DNA from: Circinella umbellata
Lineage: Eukaryota; Mucoromycota; Mucoromycetes; Mucorales; Lichtheimiaceae
Direction of reading: 5' to 3'
Length of the DNA stretch: 64,000 nucleotides
Assembly: GCA_025093555.1 (NCBI GenBank)
Contig: JAIWNF010000018.1
Location: forward strand, 124,001-188,000
The notes under the pieces are model-generated. The model ran no database searches and was not told where the DNA came from. It saw only the letters and a list, made by a program, of their open reading frames with translations. The first letter of the stretch is position 1. The number at the start of each line of letters is the position of its first letter. Shown here piece by piece: positions 11,813-23,302 of this stretch. The translations under genes and the position numbers were made by a program.

Positions 11813-11944
11813 TCTTTTCACAAAAGCAATTGCTTCTTTTTACAAGAGCAATTGTAACTTTTCACAAAAGCTATTGATTATTTTTACAAAAGCTATTGAT
11901 TATTTTTACAAAAGCTATTAAGAATTTCTACAAAAGCAAATAAT
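11813..11944 (+). repeat. Six-unit tandem repeat of 22 bp
   Basis: Six head-to-tail units of exactly 22 nt, consensus TATTTTTACAAAAGCTATTG plus two bases. Units 3-5 are closest to each other and units 1, 2 and 6 more diverged (CAAAAGCAATTG in units 1 and 2). It lies between the two halves of the decayed Harbinger partner gene. No period error occurs across the array. Confidence 0.9.
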
Positions 11945-12418
11945 ATAAATACCCACTCTTTTTTACTTTCGACTCTTTTTCTTCAGTTCTATTTTTCCTT
12001 AAGTTTTATCTCTACTTAATTTTATCGTGTTGTCTTTAAATAAATCATCTTTCATAAATAAATCTTCAATACTTGATTTTTCTCTTGTTAATTTTATTAA
12101 GACTTCACCTTTTGTGGTTTCAGACGTAACATTCCTGAATATTAGAACTCCCACATACCATTTATCTATAATTATTAAGTTAATTATAACCTTTACTATA
12201 TTTTCTTAACATAAATCATATCAATTACACGTAACGAAGCTCTGTGTTACAACAATATACGCTTCAATATCTAAACCTAAAGACAGAATAAATAAATAAA
12301 ACAGTAACTATTAATGAAGCAATAGTATGAGCAAACATCTGATAGGTATGCTGACTTTCGTCCTACCAATAGTGGTAAAACTTGCAGGTTGAGACATGCG
12401 TGAGATCTACTTAAGATA

Positions 12419-12760
12419 GTGGAAAAGTGGAAACCACGGTTCCCCAAAGGAAAACGATCAAGTAGAAGTAATGGGCAAAACTCAATTGAGACTCATCGGC
12501 AAACATCAAGCCAAGTCTACAAAGAGAAGCAATCTTTTGAAAACGAGGATCCTACGAATAAGCAGTCGCCGGAAATGATATGTATCCAGCAAGAGATCGA
12601 CCAGACCGTATTGCAATTGAAAAAAAGCGAACATATTATAAGAAATTGATATCATTGCATGCAGTAATGAGCGTTGATCCGGCGATTCTTTCGGACCCTC
12701 GTAAACACTTTTATGAGATAATGAAAGACCCGGTCGTGGAAGAAATAAAGGATTAGAGAA
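12419..12760 (+). pseudogene. Decayed coding segment, possible C-terminal part of the Harbinger partner protein
   Basis: Two overlapping frames look coding. The first runs MEKWKPRFPKGKRSSRSN onwards to about 12648. A shifted frame reads ARDRPDRIAIEKKRTYYKK then LISLHAVMSVDPAILSDPRK and HFYEIMKDPVVEEIKD, ending at a TAG near 12757. A single-base shift would join them. The basic, Gln/Lys-rich and coiled character, and the DP-ILSDPR-x-FYE motif, fit the tail of the Myb/NAM-like protein seen at 11281-11612; the roughly 800 bp between would then be an insertion. This linkage is inference. Confidence 0.4.
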
Positions 12761-12934
12761 GAAACGGAAAGAAACACAGCGAATGATAGAAAAAGAAGTA
12801 AAAGTAATAAAAGAAGAAGAGAGTGAGAATGAGAGAAGAGTGGAGACGACCAAGGGCATGAACAATAAAGCTCTTTTGTTATTAATGTTAAAACACAGAT
12901 AGCAGCTTATAGCAATAATGTATAGTTTATTCAT

Positions 12935-13612
12935 TTATATCGAATTACCAAATATGTTCTACTAAATCACCCAATAAATTTGTATGGGCATTTTTGTCGT
13001 GAACAGCTCTTTGACGTTAACGACTTATAAGCTCTTCTAACAATCTATCATACTGGATAGAGGGCGCAACATCGAAGGAACAGTGCCTGTAATTCGACTT
13101 GAATTGTATGTTGTAATTATTACGTTTATCTTCAGCGATCTTTATATGTAGTATACAGTAATGCATGTCTTGATGGTCAAAATGTGTAATACATGTCACA
13201 AACATCCAGGCTCCTGTATAATTGTAAAACGTTTCTGCAATACACCGAAACATCGTTTGATACGCACCTTATGGCTAACGAACATATGTCTTTAGAAAGA
13301 AATTGGATCACGTGATACGTAAATCAATGAGTTTCATTTGGTACGATAGGTATAAGATAAAGGTGATTTATATTAAAACATTATAAAATTAAATGATTTT
13401 AATCAAAATACTATACATTGTGTTTGTTACGATTGAATGATGACTGATTGTTTTAAACACTGTTACCCAATTTGGGTAAATTTCATTTGCCAAGTAGTAT
13501 CCTATGTCGTACTGATTCTTGTTGGCAGTAAACTGATACGCAGCGGCAGAAATATGATCGTTGATATAAACACTGTCAGCCAATGTAGAGATAAGCACAA
13601 TCATGTACAAGT
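12935..13612 (-). pseudogene. Degenerate PIF/Harbinger transposase (DDE, plant-transposase type)
   Basis: Reading the minus strand downwards: INDHISAAAYQFTANKNQYD, IGYYLANEIYPNWVTVFKTIS (13610-13440), then VRIKRCFGVLQKRFTIIQEP (about 13275-13215), MHYCILHIKIAEDKRNNY, and RQRAVHDKNAHTNLLGDLVE ending in HIW (about 13020-12945). These match the order of conserved blocks in Harbinger transposases: GYYLADGIYPxWxxxVKTI, VERAFGVLQxRFxII, CIILHNMIVEDER, and a terminal LxxDLIEHIW. The blocks are in different frames with stops, so the gene is inactive. The N-terminal half of the catalytic domain was not found. Confidence 0.72.
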
Positions 13613-14082
13613 GAAAAGACGGTCTAAGTGGAGATAGATAGGCATAGAAACCAATGGTGAAGGTGGACCAAGTAGTCTAACTACCACTTCAACATCAAAA
13701 ACATCATCTGTAATTTCATTGTCTACATTAAGTGAAATAATTCTGTGAACGACATATATATACCAACAATTCAAAGTATTCAAAAAAGGCAATTGACGGC
13801 TGGAAAGGCCATAGAAGATACTATGTATAAATTAATCCAGTTGAATCAAAAGAAATTCTTGTCACGTTATACAATGCAGTATATTTTCTCTCTTTATTAT
13901 TTATTGTGTACGTACTAGCTATACATATTCAAGAATTTGTCTTTGTACCATAGTCCTGAGAAATAAATTGATATACATATGCGTACGCAAATACTTTCAT
14001 TCGCCATAAGTCGCCTCACACTGGATTGAAATCACAGTTGGTAATATTCTGAAATAGCATTATTATCATTATGATATTGCTG

Positions 14083-14713
14083 ATAAAATAAAAGCAGATT
14101 TAGTCAGTTGGTTGTGGGGATTTATAGAAAAGTGTTTCGACGAAAACAAATTCTATGTTATCAGGTATGTTATGTGATCAAATACATACATATAGCTATA
14201 TAAATTGTAGCATGTATACTTAATAATCTTAAATAGTCAAAAAAGGTCTGCCTTCTCAAGAGACAGAATGAATGGCTGCTGGTCGGTTTCGGGGGTTACA
14301 ACAATATTGAGAAAGAACATAGATGATTACTTAATCAGACATGTACAAGAAAACTTTACTGTTGCTGATGCAGATCTCAGTGGTGGTGCAGTATCAACAA
14401 AATATACTACCGAAGCTAGCCTTAGACTCTTAGATTTCCTCAAAGACGTTATCTGGAATTTATAATAAAAGTTACCCAATGTTTATGTATTCCTAGATCT
14501 ATCATACATGATAATGGCATTTTTGAAATTGATAATGATTTAAAATAGATCACTAGTGCGTAACTTTTTTTTATATATATGGGTACCGAGCTTACAGTGA
14601 AATTGATAAACGTTCCATCCGGTCATATCTATAAGTTTCATACCCTGGGTACTATGACATTCTCACAAGGTTTTGATATATCTTATGGTTTGGTGACGTT
14701 AGTTTGGCAAGTA
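14083..14713 (+). pseudogene. Decayed multi-exon gene fragment of unknown family
   Basis: Coding-like pieces in order: KADLVSWLWGFIEKCFDENK (14091 onwards, ending at a GTATGT donor near 14163), a segment after a TAG acceptor near 14236, TILRKNIDDYLIRHVQENFT and VADADLSGGAVSTKYTTEAS (14268-14462), then VPSGHIYKFHTLGTMTFSQG followed by FDISYGLVTLVWQ (about 14610-14711). Frames differ and stops interrupt them. The layout (a DLxxWLW opening block and a VPxGHIYxF late block) recalls a repetitive protein family I associate with Mucorales genomes, role unknown. I cannot name a domain. Confidence that it is decayed coding DNA is higher than in the family link. Confidence 0.4.
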
Positions 14714-14836
14714 TGAACTGTTATAGTTTCAATTGAGATATCACCATAACGTCTGTCTCCGACACCCGACTTTCAACTTTCCATTTACACTTAGAAAGCA
14801 AAGAAAAATATTCTTCCACAGAAAAATTATTTCAAT

Positions 14837-15881
14837 ATGGCAAAAGCACGTAAAAAGTCAATACCTATTACACGACGATCGATTTCTTCAAGTAACACAA
14901 CCAACACTACTACATTAACAACGGCAGGAACATCGTCCCCAACTAAAAAGAAATTTAAACAATCATCTCAAGAGACAGCGCGATTAATTCGACGATATCA
15001 TGTGTTAAACAAAGAACTTGCCAAATGTAATTCAATAAGTGAAGCTACACGAAGAAAAGAGATCCTCAATGAAATGGAAGCTATGGGAGGCATTGATTGG
15101 TATCAAAAAGCTTCACAACTTGGCCAAAGTAAACGTCGAGGAGGCGATTCTTCAAAATGGCTCATGCAAACACTCAAAAAGCACAACTTGTTTAGCAAAC
15201 AACAAGGAAAACAAGAGCAATCGAAAATAGTTAAATTACTCGAAGTGGGAGCTGTAGCGCCGGATAATTATGAACGTCAAAAGTCTTGGATTCAAGTCAA
15301 ACCAATTGATTTAAATCCACAAGACCCGAAGATTGAAAAGCAAGACTTTTTAGAGATGATAGCACCTAAGAAAAAGGATGAAAAGTTTGATATCATATCG
15401 TTAAGTTTGGTTGTTAATTTTGTGGGTGATCCAAAAGATCGAGGTATACATTAACTATTAATATTTTTACTATATGGGAGAGGGGATTGACTAGGGGGAA
15501 ATAGGCATATGATTTAGTGAAGGGAGCAGGAAGAGAGGAGGATTATTGATTCTAAACTTAAAAAATTTTATAGGTCGAATGCTTTTACATACCCGGGATT
15601 TTTTAAATCAAAATGGATTATTATTTCTTGTCTTACCACTTCCATGTATCAATAATTCTAGATACATGTCACCTGAACATTTCATGAAAATGATGAAGTC
15701 TATGGGATATAATCATTGTATTGAATACCATTTTTCAAACAAACTTGCATATTATTTGTTTCAATTAACCAAGGAAAATGTTAAATGTCCACCATATAAA
15801 AAACAAATAATGAATGATGGTGCAATAAGGAATAACTTTGCTATCATAATAGATTCTTCATCTAATAGTAGCAGATCATAA
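14837..15881 (+). CDS. BMT2: 25S rRNA adenine-N(1) methyltransferase
   Basis: Two exons: 14837-15443 and 15574-15881, 304 residues. The N-terminus is a basic, Ser/Thr-rich tail (MAKARKKSIPITRRS) suited to nucleolar targeting. The family signature follows: LNKELAKC, IDWYQKASQLGQSKRRGGDS then SKWLM, the cofactor-site block KLLEVGAVAPDNY, DLNPQDPKIEKQDFLEM, and FDIISLSLVVNFVGDPKDRG, which crosses the intron into RMLLHTRDFL. Known role: N1-methylation of an adenine in helix 65 of the large-subunit rRNA, using S-adenosylmethionine. The intron (15444-15573) has a GTATAC donor and TTTATAG acceptor and splits a Gly codon within the conserved block. Length is close to the yeast protein. Only the DNA 5' of the gene is decayed; the gene itself looks intact. 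Confidence 0.9.
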
Positions 15882-16523
15882 AAATTATTTTTTTTCTCCA
15901 TCTACTATTACTTTTATTATTCTTATTATAGATTTTTTATCATTCATATTGTTATTATTACCATTACCATTACTTTCATCATCATGTTTTCAAAATAGCA
16001 TATACTTTGTACATATATACTCTTGTTTTTTTTTTTACTCTTATTATAACCCCCCTCCCAATTATTGGTTAATATTAGCTTCCTGGTCTATCCATTAAAA
16101 GAATGTGGACTCATTATTATACATATATACGTGATTAATAAATTGGAATTATTGTAAAAACTTTAGTCTCGAGTTGGCACGAGGTTTTGTTATAGACGGG
16201 ATTTTTTTTTAAAAAAAAGAAAACTCTATCTTGTAATAGAAAGTATCACAGGTATAAAGCACCAAAAAAAACACGAAACTCGGATTCTAAACTATTTGAA
16301 GAAATGATATCTACTATGTACGTAGGTCTTCTCCATTTTATACATACAATAATATTAGTAGTAATACTTATGTATGGGTGCCAGAAAAGTAGTAGATAAA
16401 TCTTTTCTTTAATCCACTATCCATATGTTAATAGCATATCTCATAAAATTGAGAAGTACAGTACGTACACAATCTCATATTACGTAATCATCCCCACTAC
16501 TAGTACGTAGCCTATATATATAT

Positions 16524-16556
<33 letters not shown>

Positions 16557-17298
16557 CCAGGAACTCCCCTTAATACATCATTAATGCCTAGAAAAGGTTT
16601 ATTTCGTTATTATTATTATTTTTTCATAATAAATAATCGATAATAAGCGAATCATTTTTATATATGATACATGTTACAAAAATAATTTTAGACTGTACAT
16701 ACTATATATATGGATACTAGAATATATAACTTGTTCTTCCTTATAAGAGGACCAGCTATAGAATGCCAACGTGCGGTATAAGCAGTTTTTTTCACATAGT
16801 AGTATAATTAAGTCTAGAAGCATCTCTTAATTGAATACATTTAACATAAAGCTCATATGAATTACAGTTGTACATCAATATATATCGCTGAGTTTTTTAA
16901 AAAAAAGCGTCAATTAAAAAAAACCTCATTATCAACATTTAGTATGAACTCTATATTATAAGTGAAATAAAAGCTTATAAAATAATTGACAGAGTTGTGG
17001 TACATTGCACAGCATACTATAGTCTTGTCATGATGTCATATTATTGAAAGTTAAATCTTATCATATTGACTGTTCACTCCTAGTAGGACATAGATTACCT
17101 ATGCTATCATATAAAGTAGTCTTCAACATTTTCTTTTATAAACATTTGTAGAAGGTTATCAATCAAACGGCCGATCTTTACAAATATTTTATAAAATTAG
17201 AGAAAAAATACAAAGAAACTTAACTTATTCTAGATTGTTAAGTGAAATGGAGTTGAAAGTAGTAATAGCCAAGGTCACACCTTAAACAGTTGACTGCC
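15882..17298. other. Intergenic region between BMT2 and the inverted-arm element
   Basis: AT-rich with T-runs and a (TG)n microsatellite at 16526-16554. No coding-like frame or RNA gene is seen. Confidence 0.5.
16526..16554. repeat. (TG)n microsatellite
   Basis: About 14 uninterrupted TG units, next to a short TA run. Confidence 0.95.
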
Positions 17299-17522
17299 TA
17301 CAGGGTTTTCCCTTCGATTTGGCGCTGAGTTTTTTTTTCAGTTTTGCAATGGGGGGACTATCACATTGACAGAAAGATGTTTTTTATATTTGGCGCGACG
17401 TTGAATATTTTTTATGATTTCGCGTAGAATTATCATCAATTTGGCGACTTGGTTATTTATTTTTGCGTATCAATTAATAGAAATTATTGTTTTGCTTATT
17501 CATTCTTTTATTACTACAATAA

Positions 17523-17705
17523 TTACTGATAATTTATGGATTTGTCATTTATTGATGACTTTGAATCCAAAACGATCTGGTTGTTATGATATAATGGAAA
17601 TCCAGAAGACATGCTTAGGGGGTCTATTACTGGTTTGCCTACCCAATGAGTTATATACTGTGTAGACCATGAATCCTTCCCATCAGCTATTGTGTAAAAA
17701 TAGTC
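17523..17705 (-). CDS. Arm-borne unknown protein exon, left copy
   Basis: Minus-strand exon starting after a CTTGTGCAG acceptor at 17706 and ending in TAA at 17523-17525, about 60 codons: DYFYTIADGKDSWSTQYITH, then WVGKPVIDPLSMSSGFPL, then YHNNQIVLDSKSSIND. Upstream across an intron of about 90 nt lies a matching exon end, HVSVNETVLLLK, at a GTAAGTAT donor. The right arm holds the same exon pair. I do not recognise the protein. Frame kept, so it may be functional or under gene conversion; the 5' end is unresolved. Confidence 0.5.
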   Translation of the reverse strand, partial: DYFYTIADGKDSWSTQYITHWVGKPVIDPLSMSSGFPLYHNNQIVLDSKSSINDKSINYQ

Positions 17706-18284
17706 CTGCACAAGTAATATAGAATACCAAATGGTCAGTCCTTTTTTTTAAAAAAAAAACAAACACAAACGCAAAATAATAGATACTTACTTTCAGCAAT
17801 AAAACGGTCTCATTAACCGATACGTGATACTTGCTTTATTTTGGGCTGAGCTTCTTGTGTAGGTCGAAAGATACTTTGCTGATCATACCATAACAGCAAT
17901 TAAAAACCAAACGAATAACCAGAATCACCAGTTTGTCGCCTTAATTTCAATGCCATTAGATTGTGCAAATCGAAAGATAGTTTATAAACTCACAAGGGGT
18001 CAGCATTTTACTTTGCATGTACATAACAGCCTTCAAGATTCGGGATGTTTAACTAGTAAATCATTCAATTAAAACAAGAAAGTGTGAATGAATAAAAGAA
18101 AGAGACACAAAGATTTGCTTTATTGATCAAAGAGAATAAAAATCATTGAATCAGGGAAGGGGGAGAAGTACGTATCTTGTGGATAGAGGCAAAAGACAAA
18201 GGTATGTTCATTGCTCATAACGGAGAACACAGCTACGAGAGCTGTCTTGCTTTCTCTTAATCAAGGTTTTATCCAAATGAGTGA

Positions 18285-20029
18285 GATATAAAAAAAAAGA
18301 TGGTTAGTGGCTCATTATTGAAATTTACCAAACTTTAAAAGCTCAGATGAAAAATACGTAAAGTTTCTCATTTACTGTCAATGATCATGTATATTCATGA
18401 AGATTGCTCTTTATTTTACCGTAGGACTAAAGCTGCTTGAAAGCAGAGTATTTTAGAGATACACACATGCCGCTTGGAAATAGTTTTATCAATCACATCA
18501 GTTTTTCAATCGTATTTTTGCTAATTATACGTAACTTGTTATCATACAAAATGATAAGACGATGGTTGCTAAGTGATGATGGTGATCATCCCACCAGATT
18601 ATTTATTCAGTGCAAATAGAGCATCGTCTTGGCTTATATGGATAGGATAACTTGTTCGACAAGTAAATAATTGATTGAAATGTGTGGAGCATTTATCGCT
18701 GCCGTACAGGCCTTAAATTTGATCTTGCGCAAATGATTTTTATGCTACTTTATGTTGAACGGAGATACTGGTGGCTGTCTCTTTGCAAGTTTTAATAATA
18801 CTGAATAGATGAACAATGCAGTATTGTTGTTTATTGTTTCTTCTCGTTCGAATTAATAGATGAAGCTTCAGTTACTGTCAACTAATTAGATGGTAATGTC
18901 GGTTTTTCTTTGGTCAAAAAAATATAAGACTATATACATTAGTACACTATTATCGCTCTTATCACTAAAAGATTAGCTCATAGCAGCAAAGCTACATCAA
19001 GTAGCTGGCTACATTATATGAACTATTATTTTTTTTATCTTATCTGTACATCTTAGTTATTTTTCCAGTATATTGTACATATTAGTACCAGGTTCGTTTG
19101 AACTAGCTAAACCGGTACGTACAAATCCTCACATATATTGAGTACCGGTTTAACGGATAATCACTGTAGTTGGCATTACTGATCATGTAGTGTCATAGAA
19201 TTAAAAGTGTAAAACTGCCTGAGATTCCAGGCGTCTAACCCTTATAGAACTAAAAAGGTCTCATCGTTTTTATTATATTTTTATTGTTCAATTAAATTAT
19301 TATTGTATCGTACACCTCAAGTCATATCTCATTCAGATTTGTTGTCGGAATACTTGGAAAGGATATTGGTAAATTGTAGTTGATATTAATGCCTATCTAA
19401 ACAACCAAAGTTCTCGATAAAGTTCTTGAAGGAGAGATGATTAGCACGATGCAAGTATTACTGAACGTCATTGGGAGTCGTGGTCACCAACGCCTTTTGT
19501 TTTTTTAGGAGGCAATTGTCGTATATATATATAAAAAAAGAGTGAAGAGAGACTCACTTTTTTGTAAGACGCTGGCGATTTTGTATTGTATATTTATCAT
19601 GGCTGGCTGACAATCGCGAAAAAAAAAATTCCAACCTTTGTTTTCTCTTCTTCTTGTGTGCTTTTTTATAGGTAAGGATTGATATAGAGGATAGTTTAGG
19701 TGACATTGTTGGAGTTGCTTTATTACTAGTAGTCGGTGAAGGCCCTTCTGGAGTCTTCTTGTAGGGTTGAAGACGAACGTTGAAGATTGTTACCTGCGTA
19801 TGCATCGTTTCTCGGAAATGTGTGTGGGTTTCTCCACATCCGGAAATGATTGGAACTAGTATTTAACCCTTTGTTGTCGAACGATCATACTACTGCTCCT
19901 ATGAATCATACTTTAATGGACATGGGATGTCGTGTTTCTGTTTCTTAAATCAGTTTCATCTGGAACGGTTCCATAGATTGTGATTAATTATCTTTTTTTT
20001 TTATGTCTGCTTGCGGGCATACTCCACAA
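18285..20029. other. Centre of the inverted-arm element
   Basis: 1.75 kb between the arms. Short frames exist on both strands (for example 18437-18619 plus and 19554-19805 minus) but none shows a recognisable motif. A short coding-like stretch HWESWSPTPFVFLGGNC lies on the plus strand near 19470-19520. No transposase motif is seen. Confidence 0.4.
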
Positions 20030-20623
20030 CACTCATTTGGATAAAACGTTGAAAGCCTTGAATGCCTTGATTAAGGGAAAGCAAGACAGCTCTCGTAACT
20101 GTGTTCTCCGTTACGATCAATGAACATACCTTTGTCTTTTGTCTGTATCCACAAGGTACGTACTTCTCCCTCTTCCCTGGTTCAGTGATTTTTATTCTCT
20201 TTGATCAATAAAGCAAATCTTTGTGTCTCTTTCTTTTATTCATTCACACTTTTCTTGTTTTAGTTAAATGATTTACTAGTTAAACATCCCGACTCTTGAA
20301 GGCTGTTATGTACATGCAAAGTGAAATGCTGATCCCTTGTGAGTTTATACAAAGTACGTATCTTTCGATTTGCACAATCCAATGGCATTGAAACCGAGGC
20401 GACAAACTGGTGATTCTGGTAATTCGTTTGGTTTTTAATTGCTGTTATGATATGATCAGCAAAGTATCTTTGGACCTACACAAGAAGCACGCATCAAGTA
20501 TCGGTTATTGAGACCATTTTATTGTTGAAAGTAAGTATCTATTATTTTGCGTTTGCGTTTGTATTTGTTTTTTTTTTTAAAAAAAAAACACTGGCCATTT
20601 GATATTCTATATTACTTGTGCAG

Positions 20624-20809
20624 GACTATTTTTACACAATAGCTGATGGGAAGGATTCATGGTCTACAGAGTATATAACTCATTGCTGGGCAGGCAAATT
20701 AATAATAGACCCCCCAAGCATGTCTTCTGGATTTCCATTATATCATAACAACCAGATCGTTTTGAATTCAAAGTCATCAATAAATGACAAATCCATGAAT
20801 TATCAGTAA
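20624..20809 (+). CDS. Arm-borne unknown protein exon, right copy
   Basis: This starts after the acceptor CTTGTGCAG at 20623 and ends in TAA: DYFYTIADGKDSWSTEYITH, then CWAGKLIIDPPSMSSGFPL, then YHNNQIVLNSKSSIND. The preceding exon end, QVSVIETILLLK, finishes at 20530 before a GTAAGTAT donor, joining in phase 0. It differs from the left copy by several substitutions and one in-frame codon (Cys-Trp-Ala versus Trp-Val), yet keeps the same stop and intron. Function unknown. The 5' end of the gene is not resolved because an upstream frame break separates the arms. Confidence 0.5.
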   Translation, partial: DYFYTIADGKDSWSTEYITHCWAGKLIIDPPSMSSGFPLYHNNQIVLNSKSSINDKSMNYQ

Positions 20810-21051
20810 TCATTGTAGTAATAAAAGAATGAATAAGCAAAACAATAATTTCTATTAATTGATACGCAAAAATAAATAACTAAGTCGCCAAATTGATGAT
20901 AATTCTACGCGAAATCATAAAAATACCAACGCCAAAATGAAAAAAACGTTGCGCCAAGTAAAAAACATCTTTCTGCCAATATGATAGTTCTCCCCCCCCC
21001 CACTGCAAAACTGAAAAAAATCAAGCGCTAAATCGAAGGAAATATCTTGTA

Positions 21052-21720
21052 TAATAATTATATAAATATATACGGCACGTACCCCGCAAGTTGAATGATG
21101 CCCCAATATGGTAAAGAATGCAAAAGCCAGAGAGGCGGTAATATGGTTCTGCGTTAATTATGGAAATTTAACTATAGCAAATCAGGACAAAAAGTTGATT
21201 TCTGTGTGACATTGCTGTAAAACAATAATAAATTATTGCGCTTTGTTTTTTTTTTGCTGAGATATTTTTAACTTGTGCTTGAAAATAGTGTTCAAGCTGA
21301 CCCTTTTCCTCTTTTTTATTTTTTTCAACTCCTTTTGCTCTCGCTCTCTCTCTCTCAAAAAAAAATCAGGCACGTTATAACAATAAATAAAACTTATTAT
21401 TCTTTTTTTACTCTCCTCTTTTTTTTTTTTTCCCCACATATAATTCTATCAAATCTGCTTTCTTTCATATTTTAAACGATCCTCTTTTTCTTTCTTTCTT
21501 TCTGTTTCTTTTTTTTTTATCCAACCCCTTCCATTCTTTTATAACACATAATAAAGAACAGTTAGAAAGAAAAGATATTTATATATAAAAGACGCGAACT
21601 CGCGAAATCAAAAAGCACAACGCTATCACTATCATAACAATAACAACAGATATCTATTCTTCTGTTCTTTCATTTTATCCTTTTCCTTTTCTATTCTTCT
21701 CTTTTTCCCTTTTTTAAGCA
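21052..21720. promoter_or_regulatory. Upstream region of the RhoGAP gene
   Basis: CT-rich stretches (21330-21535 and 21650-21718) precede the start codon, with an AT-rich TATATAAAA element near 21580-21590, about 135 bp upstream. No gene is seen. Confidence 0.45.
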
Positions 21721-22720
21721 ATGATGTCTCAAGATACAGCACCCCCACTACCACCGAACAACAATAATAATTTTCCAACAGGCAACGAACTCGGTCACCT
21801 GCGTTCGCAAAACGAACAACTATGGAAAATTATCGAAAAACAGCGTGTCATGATTCAAAATCTACAAAAAGATAATGCTCGACTTGCTATTGAACGTGAT
21901 GGTGTTATGGACAAGTTTCAACAACTGGAAAAGCAAATGGGCCTTAAAAAACAGAGACAACGTGCAGCATCGATTCTCATCTCTCCCGAGGTGCTACGTG
22001 AAATTGCTGAAGCTGATGATGCAGCAGCAACAACACCTACCCCATCAGAGACATCATCACCTATAGAATTACCTGTACCGACCATTATTACAACCAACTT
22101 GTCATCACCTACTAGTACCAATAATAGTATTGGAGGAGGAGGAGGAAGTGGAGCCATTAGTCCAGTACCACCACCAAGATCACCATTTCGATCGGTCAAA
22201 CCTGTAGATGGATCACCACCTGCATCACCGCTACCAATGGATAAAGCAGCACGTCGTGCACGGGCCCGAGAAAGTATGATGCCACCGCCACGTAGTGGAA
22301 TTCCTGAATATGATCCTACCATGCGTGCTGCGTCCCCGCCTTTACCACGTATGCCTCATCGACATTCTATTTATCATGCTGCCAGTGTTCCTCCTCCGTC
22401 AACAACAATTTCTTCGAATCGACCTTTTGATTTAACACCATCATCATCAGAAGATAACACACCTCCACCACCATTACATACTTTTCAGCAACAACAATTA
22501 CAAGGTTTCCATGGAAACAATAGCACTATTCAAGAACCTTTGGCACTAGGCGATGTTTCAATTAAAGTGGTTGGATCAAGTATCAAAACTAATGAACGTG
22601 GTAAAGAAGTAATTGCATTTCTTATTGGTGTCAATAGAAAGGCAACAGAGGGTCATAATGAATTATGGCGTGTGGAGAAATTTTATTCAGACTTTTTGGA
22701 TCTTGATACAAAGGTAAATG

Positions 22721-22754
<34 letters not shown>

Positions 22755-23261
22755 ATCAACAAAGATAGTGGTAGTAATACTAGCATGAAGGGCGTTCAGA
22801 AAGAGCAAAGAAATATACTAAAAGAATATTTAAAACAATCCATGCGCGTATAGTTGAAAACACAGCCTAATCCTGCAGTAACAAGTAAGATCAGCAAACT
22901 ACCTGATAAAGCATTATTTACAACACATGCACCAAGCAAAGTTGATATACGGAAGGTTGGAATTCAACTAGTCTTTTTTTTTTATCACCACTAAGCAAAC
23001 GGATCATAAAATATGGAGATAAAAAAAAAGTTAACTTTATTACTATTACTATCATTATTATTTTATTAGGCTGCATTAGAACACTATTTACAACATGCTG
23101 TATCACTTCCTTGGGACGATATGGCCGATTTATGTGAATTTTTAAGTACTAATGTGATTGAACATGCTGTACCTGCTCAGGTATATATATATATTTATAT
23201 AAAAATCCAAAAATAAATGGTGTGCATGTGTGAAATAAAGATAGGAAATAAAAAGGAGAAA

Positions 23262-23302
<41 letters not shown>

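Larger units (their letters stand above)
17301..21049. mobile_element. 3.75-kb element with inverted arms of about 1 kb, flanked by TA
   Basis: The left arm (about 17301-18284) and right arm (about 20030-21049) are inverted copies of each other. Both ends are flanked by TA (17299-17300 and 21050-21051), consistent with a TA target duplication. Outer ends: CAGGGTTTTCCCTTCGATTT on the left; CAAGATATTTCCTTCGATTT on the right read inward. The arms differ by substitutions and small indels, for example about 20 extra bases in the right arm near 20049-20067, and AT-rich slippage sites. The 1.75-kb centre (about 18285-20029) has no recognisable transposase. The size and long arms suggest a foldback-like or non-autonomous DNA transposon, perhaps of the TA-targeting Tc1/mariner type; the superfamily is inference. 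Each arm carries one copy of a spliced reading frame (separate entries). Confidence 0.8.

Noticed and set aside
12506..12934. 142-codon minus-strand frame
   Set aside because: Hydrophobic, Ser/Phe-rich antisense of the decayed coding segment; no protein-like pattern of its own.
17301..21049. LTR retrotransposon interpretation of the paired 1-kb repeats
   Set aside because: The repeats are inverted, not direct, and no reverse transcriptase or integrase motif lies between them.
21918..22322. 134-codon minus-strand frame in the RhoGAP gene
   Set aside because: Antisense shadow of Pro-rich coding sequence.
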